Positions 1 through 6,524 of a stretch of DNA of 12,745 bases are shown here, piece after piece. Source of the stretch: Desulfuromonadaceae bacterium (GTDB lineage Bacteria > Desulfobacterota > Desulfuromonadia > Desulfuromonadales > Geopsychrobacteraceae). The position numbers and the translations under genes are program-made. The DNA is taken from contig DAOWKG010000190.1 in NCBI GenBank assembly GCA_030639985.1, positions 1-12,745 on the forward strand. Direction: 5' to 3'. A model generated the notes under the pieces. The model ran no database searches and was not told where the DNA came from. It saw only the letters and a list, made by a program, of their open reading frames with translations. Positions within the stretch are counted from its first letter, which is position 1. Every line of letters begins with the position of its first letter.

Positions 1-1
1 A

Positions 2-640
2 GAACTTACCATTACTCGCCTGCAACTATCTTTTGCCAATGGTCGTGCCGAAACAACCATCAATCGTAACCAACCGGGGCTACAAGTAAACGCTGATATC
101 CGCTTTGTTGGTAGTGGTCTGCTGGAAGGCTATTGGCAAGTAGATGGTCAGATGTTATCGCGGATAAATCAGCATCTAACCTACGGCGAGAGCATCCGCT
201 TGACAACTCCAACAGTCCCTTTCCTCCCGACCTTTGTCGAAGGATCGCATCGGGTGAAGCTTATCATCACCAACCCGACGAACAGCATCGTCTTCCCGGA
301 AGCAATCTATTATGTGACTTCTGAGGATTCAACCGCTGACCTGGCTCCCATCAAAGGTGCCACACCACGCAATCATGCCGAACTCCCTTTTGCACCATTA
401 TCATTTAGTTGGCAAGGTAGCGAAGCTGCAGCGGTTTATTTACTCGAATTTTTTGCACAAAAGGATGAGGACCCAGTCGCTGCCGCCTTTACTAAGGCAA
501 TCAGCTACGACCTACCGCAATCTATCCTTAACGATAACTTTGCGACAGAAAAAGCCTATTATTGGTGGGTAAAAAGTTATGATGCCGAGGGGAATCTGGT
601 TGGTATCAGTGACCTTAATCGTTTTATTTTTAAGAAATAA
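2..640 (+). CDS. Uncharacterised protein with C-terminal fibronectin-III-like domain (5' truncated)
   Basis: The reading frame is open from base 2, so the N-terminus lies outside the window; 212 residues are visible, ending in TAA at 638-640. The first half is beta-rich (a G-S-G-L-L-E-G-Y-W-Q-V-D-G stretch, then L-P-T-F-V-E-G-S-H-R-V-K-L) and resembles an Ig-like or CARDB-like fold. The second half has the spacing of a fibronectin-III-like domain: F-S-W-Q-G near its start, Y-Y-W-W-V-K-S-Y-D-A-E-G-N-L-V-G-I-S near its end, and a final F-I-F-K-K strand. No catalytic motif, membrane segment or cysteine is obvious in the visible part. Such domains are common in exported or cell-surface proteins, but no signal peptide can be seen because the start is missing. 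The gene converges on comM, with a hairpin between them. I do not recognise the gene and assign no function. Confidence 0.8.
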   Translation, partial: ELTITRLQLSFANGRAETTINRNQPGLQVNADIRFVGSGLLEGYWQVDGQMLSRINQHLTYGESIRLTTPTVPFLPTFVEGSHRVKLIITNPTNSIVFPEAIYYVTSEDSTADLAPIKGATPRNHAELPFAPLSFSWQGSEAAAVYLLEFFAQKDEDPVAAAFTKAISYDLPQSILNDNFATEKAYYWWVKSYDAEGNLVGISDLNRFIFKK

Positions 641-710
641 AGCGATTAAACATGAGGAGCTTAACCACACTCTGAAATACACCCATGATACCATCTGCGG
701 CAAAATTGAT

Positions 711-740
711 AATGGTGGGGGAAGTCTATCCCCCACCATT
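711..740. terminator. Perfect 11-bp hairpin between convergent genes (likely bidirectional terminator)
   Basis: Bases 711-721 and 730-740 are perfect reverse complements, with an 8-nt loop. The stem includes a run of five G:C pairs. It lies between the end of the fibronectin-III-like gene (640) and the end of comM (761). On the + strand no T-run follows. On the - strand the bases after the stem are AT-rich (atcaatttt), so termination of comM is the better fit. It is equally placed to block both convergent transcripts. Confidence 0.6.
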
Positions 741-760
741 GCGATATCCATAGCTAATTT

Positions 761-2290
761 TCACCCCAACTTCCGATCTTGCCCCCGGTACTGAATTGCC
801 TCACTCAAATGGAGAATTTCAATCTGCTCGACCCCGGCCAGATCGGCGATGGTTCTTGCCAATTTCAATATCCGGGTAAAGCTACGAGCGGAAAGACCGA
901 GCTTGTCGGTTACTTGTTCCAACAGGGCATCACCTTTTGCATCCAGAGTACAGAACTTGCGGATATGTCGAGCTTGCATCTGACTGTTGGCGTGCAGCTT
1001 GAAAGGGGCAAGGCGTTCAGATTGGATCTTTCTTGCCTGGTTGACCCGGTGCTGAATAGCACTGCTGTTTTCGACCGGACCTTGATCGGTCAAGTCCTTG
1101 TGTGGAACTCTCGGAACTTCTACATGTAAATCAATTCGGTCAAGCAGGGGACCGGAGAGACGATTGCGGTAGCGTTGCAGCATGGGTGGAGTACAGGTGC
1201 AGTCGTGCTGGGGGTCACCGAGAAAACCACAGGGACATGGGTTCATCGCCGCAACCAACATGAAATTTGCCGGATAGGTCAAACTCAAGGCGGCTCGGCT
1301 GATGCTTACCTGCCCATCTTCGAGGGGTTGGCGTAACATTTCAAGGACATTTTTTTTGAATTCTGGAAATTCATCTAAAAACAAAATCCCTCGATGGGCT
1401 AACGAAACTTCGCCCGGACGGGGATAACTGCCGCCCCCAATCAGTCCGGCGTCAGAAATAGTGTGGTGAGGAGAACGGAATGGTCGTTGTCTTACCAAGG
1501 CATTTTTGCGCGCAAGCAGACCGGCAACAGAATGAATCTTGGTGGTTTCGAGGGCTTCCTCAAAAGAGAAATCGGGTAAAATTGTCGGCAAACGTCGTGC
1601 CAGCATGGTTTTACCACTTCCTGGTGGGCCCGACATCAGGATATTATGAAATCCAGCAGCAGCAACTTCAAGTGCCCGCTTGACATGCTCTTGACCACGG
1701 ACTTCAGCGAAATCATCCCCCTCAGTTGCAGACGGTTGATCGAGCAAATCATCAGAAGTCTGGTAAGGGGCAAATTGCTGTTCCCCATTTATCAATGCAA
1801 CTGCTTCACCCAGATCTCGCACAGCATAAATACTGGGGCCCGCAACGACTGCCCCCTCTTCGGCATTGTCGGGTGGAACCAGTAACGCATAATCGCCCCA
1901 ATCACGAGCGGCTACGGCTATCGGTAAAACTCCCCGTACCGGTTTGATTTTCCCGTCGAGAGAGAGTTCGCCAAGAAGAACATAATTTTTGAGATTGTCC
2001 GGGTTAACCACTCCGGTAGCGCAGAGAAGACCAATGGCAATAGGAAGATCGAAAGCGGTACCGTCTTTACGGATATCGGCAGGGGCTAAATTGATAGTGA
2101 TGCGGCGGGCAGGGAAATCGTAACCAGAATTTTTTATGGCCGATTTAACCCGATCTTTGCTCTCTTTGACCGCTCCTTCAGGAAGCCCAACTGTGGAAAA
2201 CTGTGGTAGCCCCTGAGCGATGTCTACTTCTACTTCGACTGGATATGCATCAATCCCGATTAATGCCCCAGAAATTACTTTTGCCAGCAT
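761..2290 (-). CDS. comM: YifB/ComM family Mg-chelatase-like AAA+ ATPase
   Basis: 509 residues from the chosen start, the usual length of the family. The N-terminal Lon-protease-like domain (about 1-170) starts M-L-A-K-V-I-S-G-A-L-I-G-I-D-A and carries the family stretch G-L-P-Q-F-S-T-V-G-L-P. The AAA+ Mg-chelatase domain follows, with Walker A G-P-P-G-S-G-K-T at 221-228 and Walker B G-I-L-F-L-D-E-F at 301-308. A P-C-P-C-G...C-T-C cysteine cluster lies at 352-366, and the C-terminal Mg-chelatase helical domain contains L-S-A-R-S-F-T-R-I-L-K-L-A-R-T. An in-frame ATG exists at 2320, but the family N-terminus begins at 2290, directly after a G-rich, Shine-Dalgarno-like tract. In other bacteria ComM is a hexameric helicase promoting branch migration during natural transformation. 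Whether this organism is transformable cannot be told here. It lies 83 nt downstream of trxB on the same strand and may be co-transcribed. Confidence 0.95.
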   Translation of the reverse strand: MLAKVISGALIGIDAYPVEVEVDIAQGLPQFSTVGLPEGAVKESKDRVKSAIKNSGYDFPARRITINLAPADIRKDGTAFDLPIAIGLLCATGVVNPDNLKNYVLLGELSLDGKIKPVRGVLPIAVAARDWGDYALLVPPDNAEEGAVVAGPSIYAVRDLGEAVALINGEQQFAPYQTSDDLLDQPSATEGDDFAEVRGQEHVKRALEVAAAGFHNILMSGPPGSGKTMLARRLPTILPDFSFEEALETTKIHSVAGLLARKNALVRQRPFRSPHHTISDAGLIGGGSYPRPGEVSLAHRGILFLDEFPEFKKNVLEMLRQPLEDGQVSISRAALSLTYPANFMLVAAMNPCPCGFLGDPQHDCTCTPPMLQRYRNRLSGPLLDRIDLHVEVPRVPHKDLTDQGPVENSSAIQHRVNQARKIQSERLAPFKLHANSQMQARHIRKFCTLDAKGDALLEQVTDKLGLSARSFTRILKLARTIADLAGVEQIEILHLSEAIQYRGQDRKLG

Positions 2291-2309
2291 TTGTCCCCCC
2301 CCAGGCACC

Positions 2310-2333
2310 ATCCCTCTCATCAGGGAGAGGGAT
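2310..2333. repeat. 9-bp inverted repeat in the comM leader
   Basis: Bases 2310-2318 and 2325-2333 are perfect reverse complements with a 6-nt loop. The hairpin lies between the trxB stop and the comM start. On the - strand it is followed by a G8 run (complement of 2295-2302), not a T-run, so it is a poor rho-independent terminator. A leader structure limiting access to the comM ribosome-binding site, or a small dispersed palindrome, is possible. Confidence 0.45.
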
Positions 2334-2373
2334 AGCTATTATAAATTTCAATACGAAAAAATCTGTTTGTTTT

Positions 2374-3306
2374 CTAGTCGTCCAGCTCGGTAATATATCT
2401 TTCCGCCATAATTGCGGCAACGGCACCGTCACCAACGGCAGTTGACACCTGCCGTAAAACGGTAGTGCGGTTATCTCCGGCAGAAAAGATTCCCGGCACC
2501 GATGTTTTGGTATCTTCACCCGCCTTGATGTAACCATCATCGGTCACGTCCACCAGATCACGGATAAACTCGGTCGTCGGGGTTACGCCGACGGCAACAA
2601 ACATCCCCTGCAATTCAATTTTACGGGTCTCCCCAGTCTTGGTATCTTTTAGAATTGCCCCAGTCAAGCCAGTATTGTCTGATTCAAGTCCATCAACAAC
2701 TGAGTTCCAGGCAACTTCAATCTTATCGTTAGCCAAGGCTCTATCTTGGAGGATCTGAGTAGCACGAAGCTGATCACGACGATGTACCAGCGTTACCTTA
2801 CTGGCAAAACGGGTAAGGAAGATGGCTTCTTCAACGGCAGTATCTCCGCCGCCGATAACGGCAATCGGTACTTCTCGAAAGAAAGCCCCGTCACAAGTAG
2901 CGCAGTAGGACACCCCTTTACCAACCAGAGCCGCCTCCCCTTCTGCTCCCAGCTTGCTTGGCACGGCACCGGTAGCAACAATAACGGTTTTACAGATCAT
3001 CTCTTTGCCATCGATAACTACAGTTTTAGTGGCACCATTATCAATGATTTTCTCAACCGTGCCATAATCGGTCTCTAGGCCATACTCGACACAGTGCTCC
3101 TGAAAGCGCATCATCAGTTCTGGCCCCCCGATACCACCCGGAAATCCGGGCCAGTTTTCTATTGTCGAGGTAGTCATCATCTGACCGCCCATGATCCCTT
3201 TTTCGATCAAGACCGTTTTTAACTTTGCTCTAGAGGCGTAAAGGCCAGCGGTCATTCCCGCCGGACCACCACCGATAATTATGACATCGTACTCTGCATT
3301 ACTCAT
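2374..3306 (-). CDS. trxB: Thioredoxin-disulfide reductase
   Basis: 310 residues, the typical length for low-molecular-weight bacterial thioredoxin reductase. The N-terminal FAD-binding motif is G-G-G-P-A-G at 12-17. The redox-active C-A-T-C pair is C135/C138, in the context S-Y-C-A-T-C-D-G. The NADPH domain has G-G-G-D-T-A at 152-157, followed by H-R-R-D-Q-L-R-A at about 175-182; the double arginine fits recognition of the NADPH 2'-phosphate. The FAD-proximal G-D-N-R (277-280) and R-Q-V-S-T-A-V-G-D-G close the protein. It transfers electrons from NADPH via FAD to thioredoxin in the cytoplasm. An AAGGAG ribosome-binding site (complement of 3317-3322) lies 10 nt before the ATG. comM follows on the same strand, and a small membrane-protein gene is divergent upstream. 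Confidence 0.97.
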   Translation of the reverse strand: MSNAEYDVIIIGGGPAGMTAGLYASRAKLKTVLIEKGIMGGQMMTTSTIENWPGFPGGIGGPELMMRFQEHCVEYGLETDYGTVEKIIDNGATKTVVIDGKEMICKTVIVATGAVPSKLGAEGEAALVGKGVSYCATCDGAFFREVPIAVIGGGDTAVEEAIFLTRFASKVTLVHRRDQLRATQILQDRALANDKIEVAWNSVVDGLESDNTGLTGAILKDTKTGETRKIELQGMFVAVGVTPTTEFIRDLVDVTDDGYIKAGEDTKTSVPGIFSAGDNRTTVLRQVSTAVGDGAVAAIMAERYITELDD

Positions 3307-3353
3307 ATATTTTGTTCTCCTTGGATAAAAGTCGATAATTCACAAGAACACAT

Positions 3354-3383
3354 TTTCTACCTCGAACGTCACTCTTAAGTCAA
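3354..3383 (-). promoter_or_regulatory. Candidate sigma-70 promoter for trxB
   Basis: On the - strand, TTGACT (complement of 3378-3383) and TAGAAA (complement of 3354-3359) are separated by 18 bp. This would put the transcription start near 3347, about 40 nt ahead of the trxB ATG. The -35 box matches consensus at 5/6 and the -10 box at 4/6. Prediction by eye only. Confidence 0.4.
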
Positions 3384-3405
3384 ACGGTACCGCCTTATCG
3401 GCTCC

Positions 3406-3434
3406 TTGAATTTTGTTGACGACACAGGTAGTAT
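3406..3434 (+). promoter_or_regulatory. Candidate sigma-70 promoter for the DUF4124-like gene
   Basis: TTGAAT (3406-3411) and TAGTAT (3429-3434) are separated by 17 bp. The predicted start near 3441 would leave a leader of about 20 nt that includes the AAAGGG ribosome-binding site at 3447-3452, before the ATG at 3461. It is divergent from the candidate trxB promoter, with the two -35 boxes about 22 bp apart. Prediction by eye. Confidence 0.4.
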
Positions 3435-3460
3435 GCCGCACAGATGAAAGGGTCGGTTAG

Positions 3461-3811
3461 ATGCTAAAAGTTGGCAAATATTTTTTGTGGCTGGTGATAG
3501 TTTTGGTGCTGTTAATTGGATTTGATCAGTTGCTGATGCGAATGCGGATGGAAGTCCCGGTACTGCAACAGTCACAGACATTTTACCTTGATTTTCGTAC
3601 CCGCTTGCTTAATTTGGTCAGCAATAAAAGTGACACAACTCCAAAGACTATTGATGCGGTAATCGAACAAACAGCAAAACCTAAGTCGGCACCAAGCGAA
3701 CAGCTAACCCGCTATCTTTATGTTGACGATAGCGGCACCTTGCAATTTGCCGACAGCTTACAGCAGGTTCCTGCCAAATACCGCAATGAGGCACAACCGC
3801 TGGCTGAATAG
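3461..3811 (+). CDS. Small membrane-anchored protein with DUF4124-like C-terminus
   Basis: 116 residues. Residues about 7-22 (Y-F-L-W-L-V-I-V-L-V-L-L-I-G-F) form one hydrophobic segment next to an N-terminal lysine, so the protein is probably anchored in the inner membrane by an uncleaved signal anchor, with the rest in the periplasm. The middle (about 50-80) is polar and low in predicted structure. The last 35 residues read Y-L-Y-V-D-D-S-G-T-L-Q-F-A-D-S-L-Q-Q-V-P-A-K-Y-R. This matches my memory of the DUF4124 pattern (aromatic-x-D-x-x-G-x-x-x-F-x-D...V-P-x-x-Y) found in many proteobacterial envelope proteins. The function of that domain is unknown. An AAAGGG ribosome-binding site lies 8 nt before the ATG. 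The gene is divergent from trxB and convergent with the amidase gene. It is a real gene by position and composition, but I assign no function. Confidence 0.8.
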   Translation: MLKVGKYFLWLVIVLVLLIGFDQLLMRMRMEVPVLQQSQTFYLDFRTRLLNLVSNKSDTTPKTIDAVIEQTAKPKSAPSEQLTRYLYVDDSGTLQFADSLQQVPAKYRNEAQPLAE

Positions 3812-3830
3812 TGCCCCTTGCCTCGGGGCA
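3812..3830. terminator. Short GC hairpin directly after the DUF4124-like gene (weak)
   Basis: TGCCCC (3812-3817) pairs with GGGGCA (3825-3830) across a 7-nt loop, beginning at the base after the TAG stop. No T-run follows on the + strand, so it is at best a weak or factor-assisted terminator or a 3'-end protecting structure. Confidence 0.3.
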
Positions 3831-3833
3831 ATA

Positions 3834-3947
3834 TTAACCCAGCGGCACAGCGAAAAACAGAGAAGGTCAAAACCAAAATCTTGTTTTTGGGCCTATCTAG
3901 AAAAAGTTTTCCCGATTTTCTCAGCGTGCTCTCCGTCTCTCCGTTAA
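3834..3947. repeat. Degenerate TTAA-bounded palindromic element, intergenic
   Basis: This stretch lies between two convergent genes and starts and ends with TTAA. The right arm, read on the - strand, begins ttaacggagagacggagag; the left arm begins ttaacccagcggcacagcg. The two arms align imperfectly (roughly 13 of the first 19 positions). A 6-bp hairpin, ccaaaa (3873-3878) with ttttgg (3885-3890), sits near the centre. The ACGxAGAG-type arm resembles intergenic repeats I remember from Geobacter/Desulfuromonas-type genomes, but this is recollection, not a search. It could also serve as a terminator region for both flanking genes. Confidence 0.35.
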
Positions 3948-3980
3948 AAAATGGATTTTGAAATTACGCAGAAGTTTGTC

Positions 3981-4766
3981 TTACGGTGTGCCGTAGATAT
4001 CGGAACGACGATCGTTCAAGATATCGATTTTCTGCCGGTACTGTTTCATTTCAGCAAAATCAAAATTTGCTACCAGCTCGACATTTTCTTCCCCTGCCAA
4101 CTCCAACACATTTCCTAATGGCGAAATCAGCTGGCTCAAACCAAAAAAGTCTAGTTTGCCCTGAATGCCACAACAATTTGCGGCAATCACAAACAATTGA
4201 TTTTCAATCGCCCGAGCCCGGAGCAGAGTTTTCCAGTGTTCCTCACGAGGTTTTGGCCATTCGGCCGGAATACAGATAATTTCTGCCCCTTCCAGCGCCA
4301 GCTTGCGGAATAATTCCGGGAAACGCAAATCATAACAAATTGCAATCCCTAACCGCCCCACCGAGGTATCTACCACCAAACTTTGATCCCCAGAACCGAG
4401 GTATTGATCCTCCTTCATAGTCGAAAACAGATGCAGTTTACGGTAACTAGCGACTATTTCACCCTTATCAATAACGTAGGCAGTATTATAAATAACGCCA
4501 TCCTCTAATTCTGGCAGGCTCCCAACTGTCACCAGATCAAGGCTGGAACATTCTTCCTGGAGCCGCTGCAACACCCGTGGAGTCTCTTGTGCCAATTCTT
4601 TGAGGTGGCGATAATCGTAGCCACAACTCCACATTTCTGGCAGTACCGCCAACTTTACCTGTTGCTGAGCAACCCGTTGCAATGCCGTCATTGCCGTATC
4701 AAGGTTGGTATCAATGGCACCAATTGCGATGTTGAATTGAATTGCAGCACAAACCATTTGTTTCAT
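3981..4766 (-). CDS. Carbon-nitrogen hydrolase (nitrilase superfamily, omega-amidase-like)
   Basis: 261 residues, the normal length of the Nit/YafV group. The catalytic triad of the nitrilase superfamily is visible: E44 in V-L-P-E-M-W, K110 in Y-R-K-L-H-L-F, and C144 in A-I-C-Y-D-L-R-F-P-E. The Y-R-K-L-H-L-F and I-C-Y-D-L-R-F-P-E stretches, with later A-R-A-I-E-N-Q and A-A-N-C-C-G, favour the omega-amidase/NIT2-like branch over true nitrilases or the N-carbamoylputrescine branch. Such enzymes hydrolyse omega-amides such as 2-oxoglutaramate, or repair deaminated metabolites such as deaminated glutathione, in the cytoplasm. The exact substrate cannot be read from sequence. The ATG at 4766 is preceded by GGAGG (complement of 4773-4777) at 6 nt, which settles the start. 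The gene is transcribed alone, divergent from nqrA. Confidence 0.92.
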   Translation of the reverse strand: MKQMVCAAIQFNIAIGAIDTNLDTAMTALQRVAQQQVKLAVLPEMWSCGYDYRHLKELAQETPRVLQRLQEECSSLDLVTVGSLPELEDGVIYNTAYVIDKGEIVASYRKLHLFSTMKEDQYLGSGDQSLVVDTSVGRLGIAICYDLRFPELFRKLALEGAEIICIPAEWPKPREEHWKTLLRARAIENQLFVIAANCCGIQGKLDFFGLSQLISPLGNVLELAGEENVELVANFDFAEMKQYRQKIDILNDRRSDIYGTP

Positions 4767-4899
4767 TTTTTGCCTCCAAACTGCCTTAATGTGAAATTTG
4801 GTTCTACTGATTCTGGCGCTATATAAGCCTTTAAAACCGCAGTTATTGCTTTAACGGTAAAAAACCGTAAAAAGAAATAATCGTTAGCACATTTATTTA

Positions 4900-4927
4900 T
4901 TGTTTTTCCTCGCTGCCCGTGTATACT
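4900..4927 (+). promoter_or_regulatory. Candidate sigma-70 promoter for the nqr operon
   Basis: TTGTTT (4900-4905) and TATACT (4922-4927) are separated by 16 bp; the -10 box matches consensus at 5/6. It would give a leader of roughly 240 nt before nqrA, long enough to carry the stem-loop at 5096-5126. Prediction by eye; other promoters in the AT-rich region cannot be excluded. Confidence 0.35.
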
Positions 4928-4948
4928 GTGTACGATTTTTTTTAACAA
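4920..4948 (-). promoter_or_regulatory. Candidate promoter for the amidase gene, overlapping the nqr promoter
   Basis: On the - strand, TTGTTA (complement of 4943-4948) and TATACA (complement of 4920-4925) are separated by 17 bp. The -10 boxes of this and the + strand candidate share the palindrome GTATAC at 4921-4926, so the two would compete for polymerase. The leader to the amidase ATG would be about 150 nt. Confidence 0.3.
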
Positions 4949-5095
4949 ATAGCACATTAATTTGTACTGGGTAAATCATATCATAGTAGGCTTTTCAAGC
5001 ACACCATAGCTTACTTGACGCATTAAAAAGTTTTTCATGATACCCGCAAGAACTATGTGAGTTTAATAAGTTTTATTTAGTGTAAGTCAGGTCTG

Positions 5096-5126
5096 TTGCA
5101 CTGCTGTAACGTGATCAGCAGGGCAA
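5096..5126 (+). promoter_or_regulatory. Stem-loop in the nqrA leader
   Basis: TTGC-A-CTGCTG (5096-5106) pairs with CAGCAG-G-GCAA (5116-5126), giving ten pairs with one A-G mismatch and a 9-nt loop (taacgtgat). It ends 52 nt before the nqrA ATG. The following bases (aataattt) are not a clean T-run. It may be a leader regulatory structure or a protein-binding palindrome. No riboswitch class is recognisable. Confidence 0.4.
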
Positions 5127-5178
5127 AATAATTTGGTTCGTCGATTGTTTTACAACCCTTTTTAGAAGGTGCACTAAC

Positions 5179-6519
5179 ATGATCAAAATTAGCAAGGGCT
5201 TGGATTTGCCGATCACCGGCAGTCCCGAACAAACAATCACTGACGGCACAGCGGTTAAAACCGTAGCCGTGCTGGGTCCCGACTATGTCGGAATGAGACC
5301 GGGCATGTGTGTCAAAGTTGGTGATCAGGTCAAGCTTGGACAACAACTATTTATCGACAAAAAAACGGAGGGAGTTAAATACACCGCTCCCGGTTGCGGC
5401 GAAGTCGTTGCAATCAATCGTGGCAAGCGTCGGGTTTTACAATCAGTTGTTATCAAGCTTAATGGAACTGATGCTGAGAGTTTTGATTCTCTTTCGGCCG
5501 CAGAATTTGACAAGGTGGATCGCGCCAAGGTAGTTACCAATCTGGTTGATTCGGGTCTCTGGACAACATTGAGAACCCGTCCTTTCAGTAAGGTTCCCGC
5601 CGTTGACAACATCCCGAATTCTATTTTTGTCACCGCAATGGATACCAATCCACTGGCGGCACAAGTAGAATTGATCATCAAAGAGGAAGAACAGGCGTAT
5701 ACCGACGGCCTCAAAATTCTGACTCGCTTGACCGAGGGCAAAGTATTTGTCTGCCAGAAACCGGGCGTTGCACTGCCAGCGGTTGCCGGCACCAGCAAAG
5801 AAGAGTTTGACGGTCCCCATCCTGCTGGCTTGGCTGGTACCCACATCCATTTCCTCGATGCTGTCGGAGCGGAAGGAAAAACGGTCTGGTCGATCAACTA
5901 TCAGGACGTCATTGCTTTTGGCAAGTTGTTCGCTACCGGACAACTACCAACCGACCGCATTATTGCTCTTGGTGGCCCCGGGGTTAAAAACCCACGCTTA
6001 CTGCGTACCAGGGTAGGAGCATCGCTGGATGAATTATTGGCCGATGAGCTGAACTCTGGCGAACAACGAGTTATCTCCGGATCAGTTCTCGATGGCACAA
6101 CCGCTGCTGGGGCGATGGCATTCCTGGGACGTTACCACCTGCAAGTTTCGGTTCTGGCCGAAAAACGCGAGCGTGAGTTTATCGCTTCCATGACTGCTGG
6201 CGGTGATCGCTTTTCCGTTAAGCGAGCATTCTTATCGGCATTTACCGGTGGTTCTTCGGAGCCGATGAATACCAGTCAATATGGCAGCAAAGAAAATGTC
6301 CTGGTAATCGGCTCGTTTGAAAAAGTAATGCCGCTGGATGTAATAACAAACTTCCTGTTGCTTAGTCTGGCTGCTGGAGACGTCGATCAAGCTCAAGATC
6401 TCGGCTGTCTGGAATTGGCGGAAGAAGATCTAGCTTTATGTACCTTTGTTTGTGCCGGCAAGAACGATTACGGCATGATGTTACGTGAAGCACTTACCAC
6501 CATTGAGAAAGAGGGATAA
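5179..6519 (+). CDS. nqrA: Na+-translocating NADH:quinone oxidoreductase subunit A
   Basis: 446 residues, the usual NqrA length. The N-terminus, M-I-K-I-S-K-G-L-D-L-P-I-T-G-S-P, and the stretches Y-V-G-M-R-P-G-M, L-F-x-D-K-K, Y-T-A-P-G-C-G-E-V and R-V-L-Q-S-V-V-I follow the Vibrio NqrA pattern closely, including the lipoyl/barrel-sandwich-like N-terminal domain. NqrA has no transmembrane segment and sits on the cytoplasmic side of the complex, where it contributes to ubiquinone binding near NqrB. RnfC is the distant paralogue, but this protein lacks RnfC's paired CxxCxxC 4Fe-4S motifs, and the gene order is that of nqr. AGAAGGTG lies about 7 nt before the ATG. It is first in the nqrA-F operon; nqrB starts 5 nt after its stop. 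Confidence 0.97.
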   Translation: MIKISKGLDLPITGSPEQTITDGTAVKTVAVLGPDYVGMRPGMCVKVGDQVKLGQQLFIDKKTEGVKYTAPGCGEVVAINRGKRRVLQSVVIKLNGTDAESFDSLSAAEFDKVDRAKVVTNLVDSGLWTTLRTRPFSKVPAVDNIPNSIFVTAMDTNPLAAQVELIIKEEEQAYTDGLKILTRLTEGKVFVCQKPGVALPAVAGTSKEEFDGPHPAGLAGTHIHFLDAVGAEGKTVWSINYQDVIAFGKLFATGQLPTDRIIALGGPGVKNPRLLRTRVGASLDELLADELNSGEQRVISGSVLDGTTAAGAMAFLGRYHLQVSVLAEKREREFIASMTAGGDRFSVKRAFLSAFTGGSSEPMNTSQYGSKENVLVIGSFEKVMPLDVITNFLLLSLAAGDVDQAQDLGCLELAEEDLALCTFVCAGKNDYGMMLREALTTIEKEG

Positions 6520-6524
6520 CAGCT

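Larger units (their letters stand above)
4767..5178. other. Gene-free divergent intergenic region upstream of nqrA
   Basis: About 410 bp without a convincing gene, AT-rich compared with its flanks. It holds overlapping candidate promoters around 4900-4948, a small inverted repeat (acggt 4854-4858 / accgt 4864-4868, A5 loop), another TTGACG box at 5015-5020 with no good -10, and a stem-loop at 5096-5126 near the nqrA start. The ribosome-binding site for nqrA is AGAAGGTG at about 5164-5171. The size suggests regulated transcription of the nqr operon. Confidence 0.6.

Noticed and set aside
779..1129. 116-codon + strand frame opposite the 3' part of comM
   Set aside because: Antisense shadow; the comM reading on the other strand is a full conserved domain.
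2291..2320. ATG at 2320 as the comM start
   Set aside because: The extra ten residues (rich in Gly, encoded by the G-tract) are not part of the family N-terminus, which begins M-L-A-K at 2290.
4763..4957. 64-codon open frame on the - strand upstream of the amidase gene
   Set aside because: Lies in an AT-rich promoter region, has no recognisable motif or ribosome-binding site, and overlaps the amidase start.
5015..5045. TTGACG (5015-5020) as the -35 of an nqrA promoter
   Set aside because: No acceptable -10 at 16-18 bp; the best candidate, CATGAT, has only a 15-bp spacer. Kept as a weak possibility only.
5325..5943. Long antisense frames inside nqrA (up to 190 codons)
   Set aside because: They are shadows of nqrA codon structure; the translations resemble no protein and the sense gene is unambiguous.
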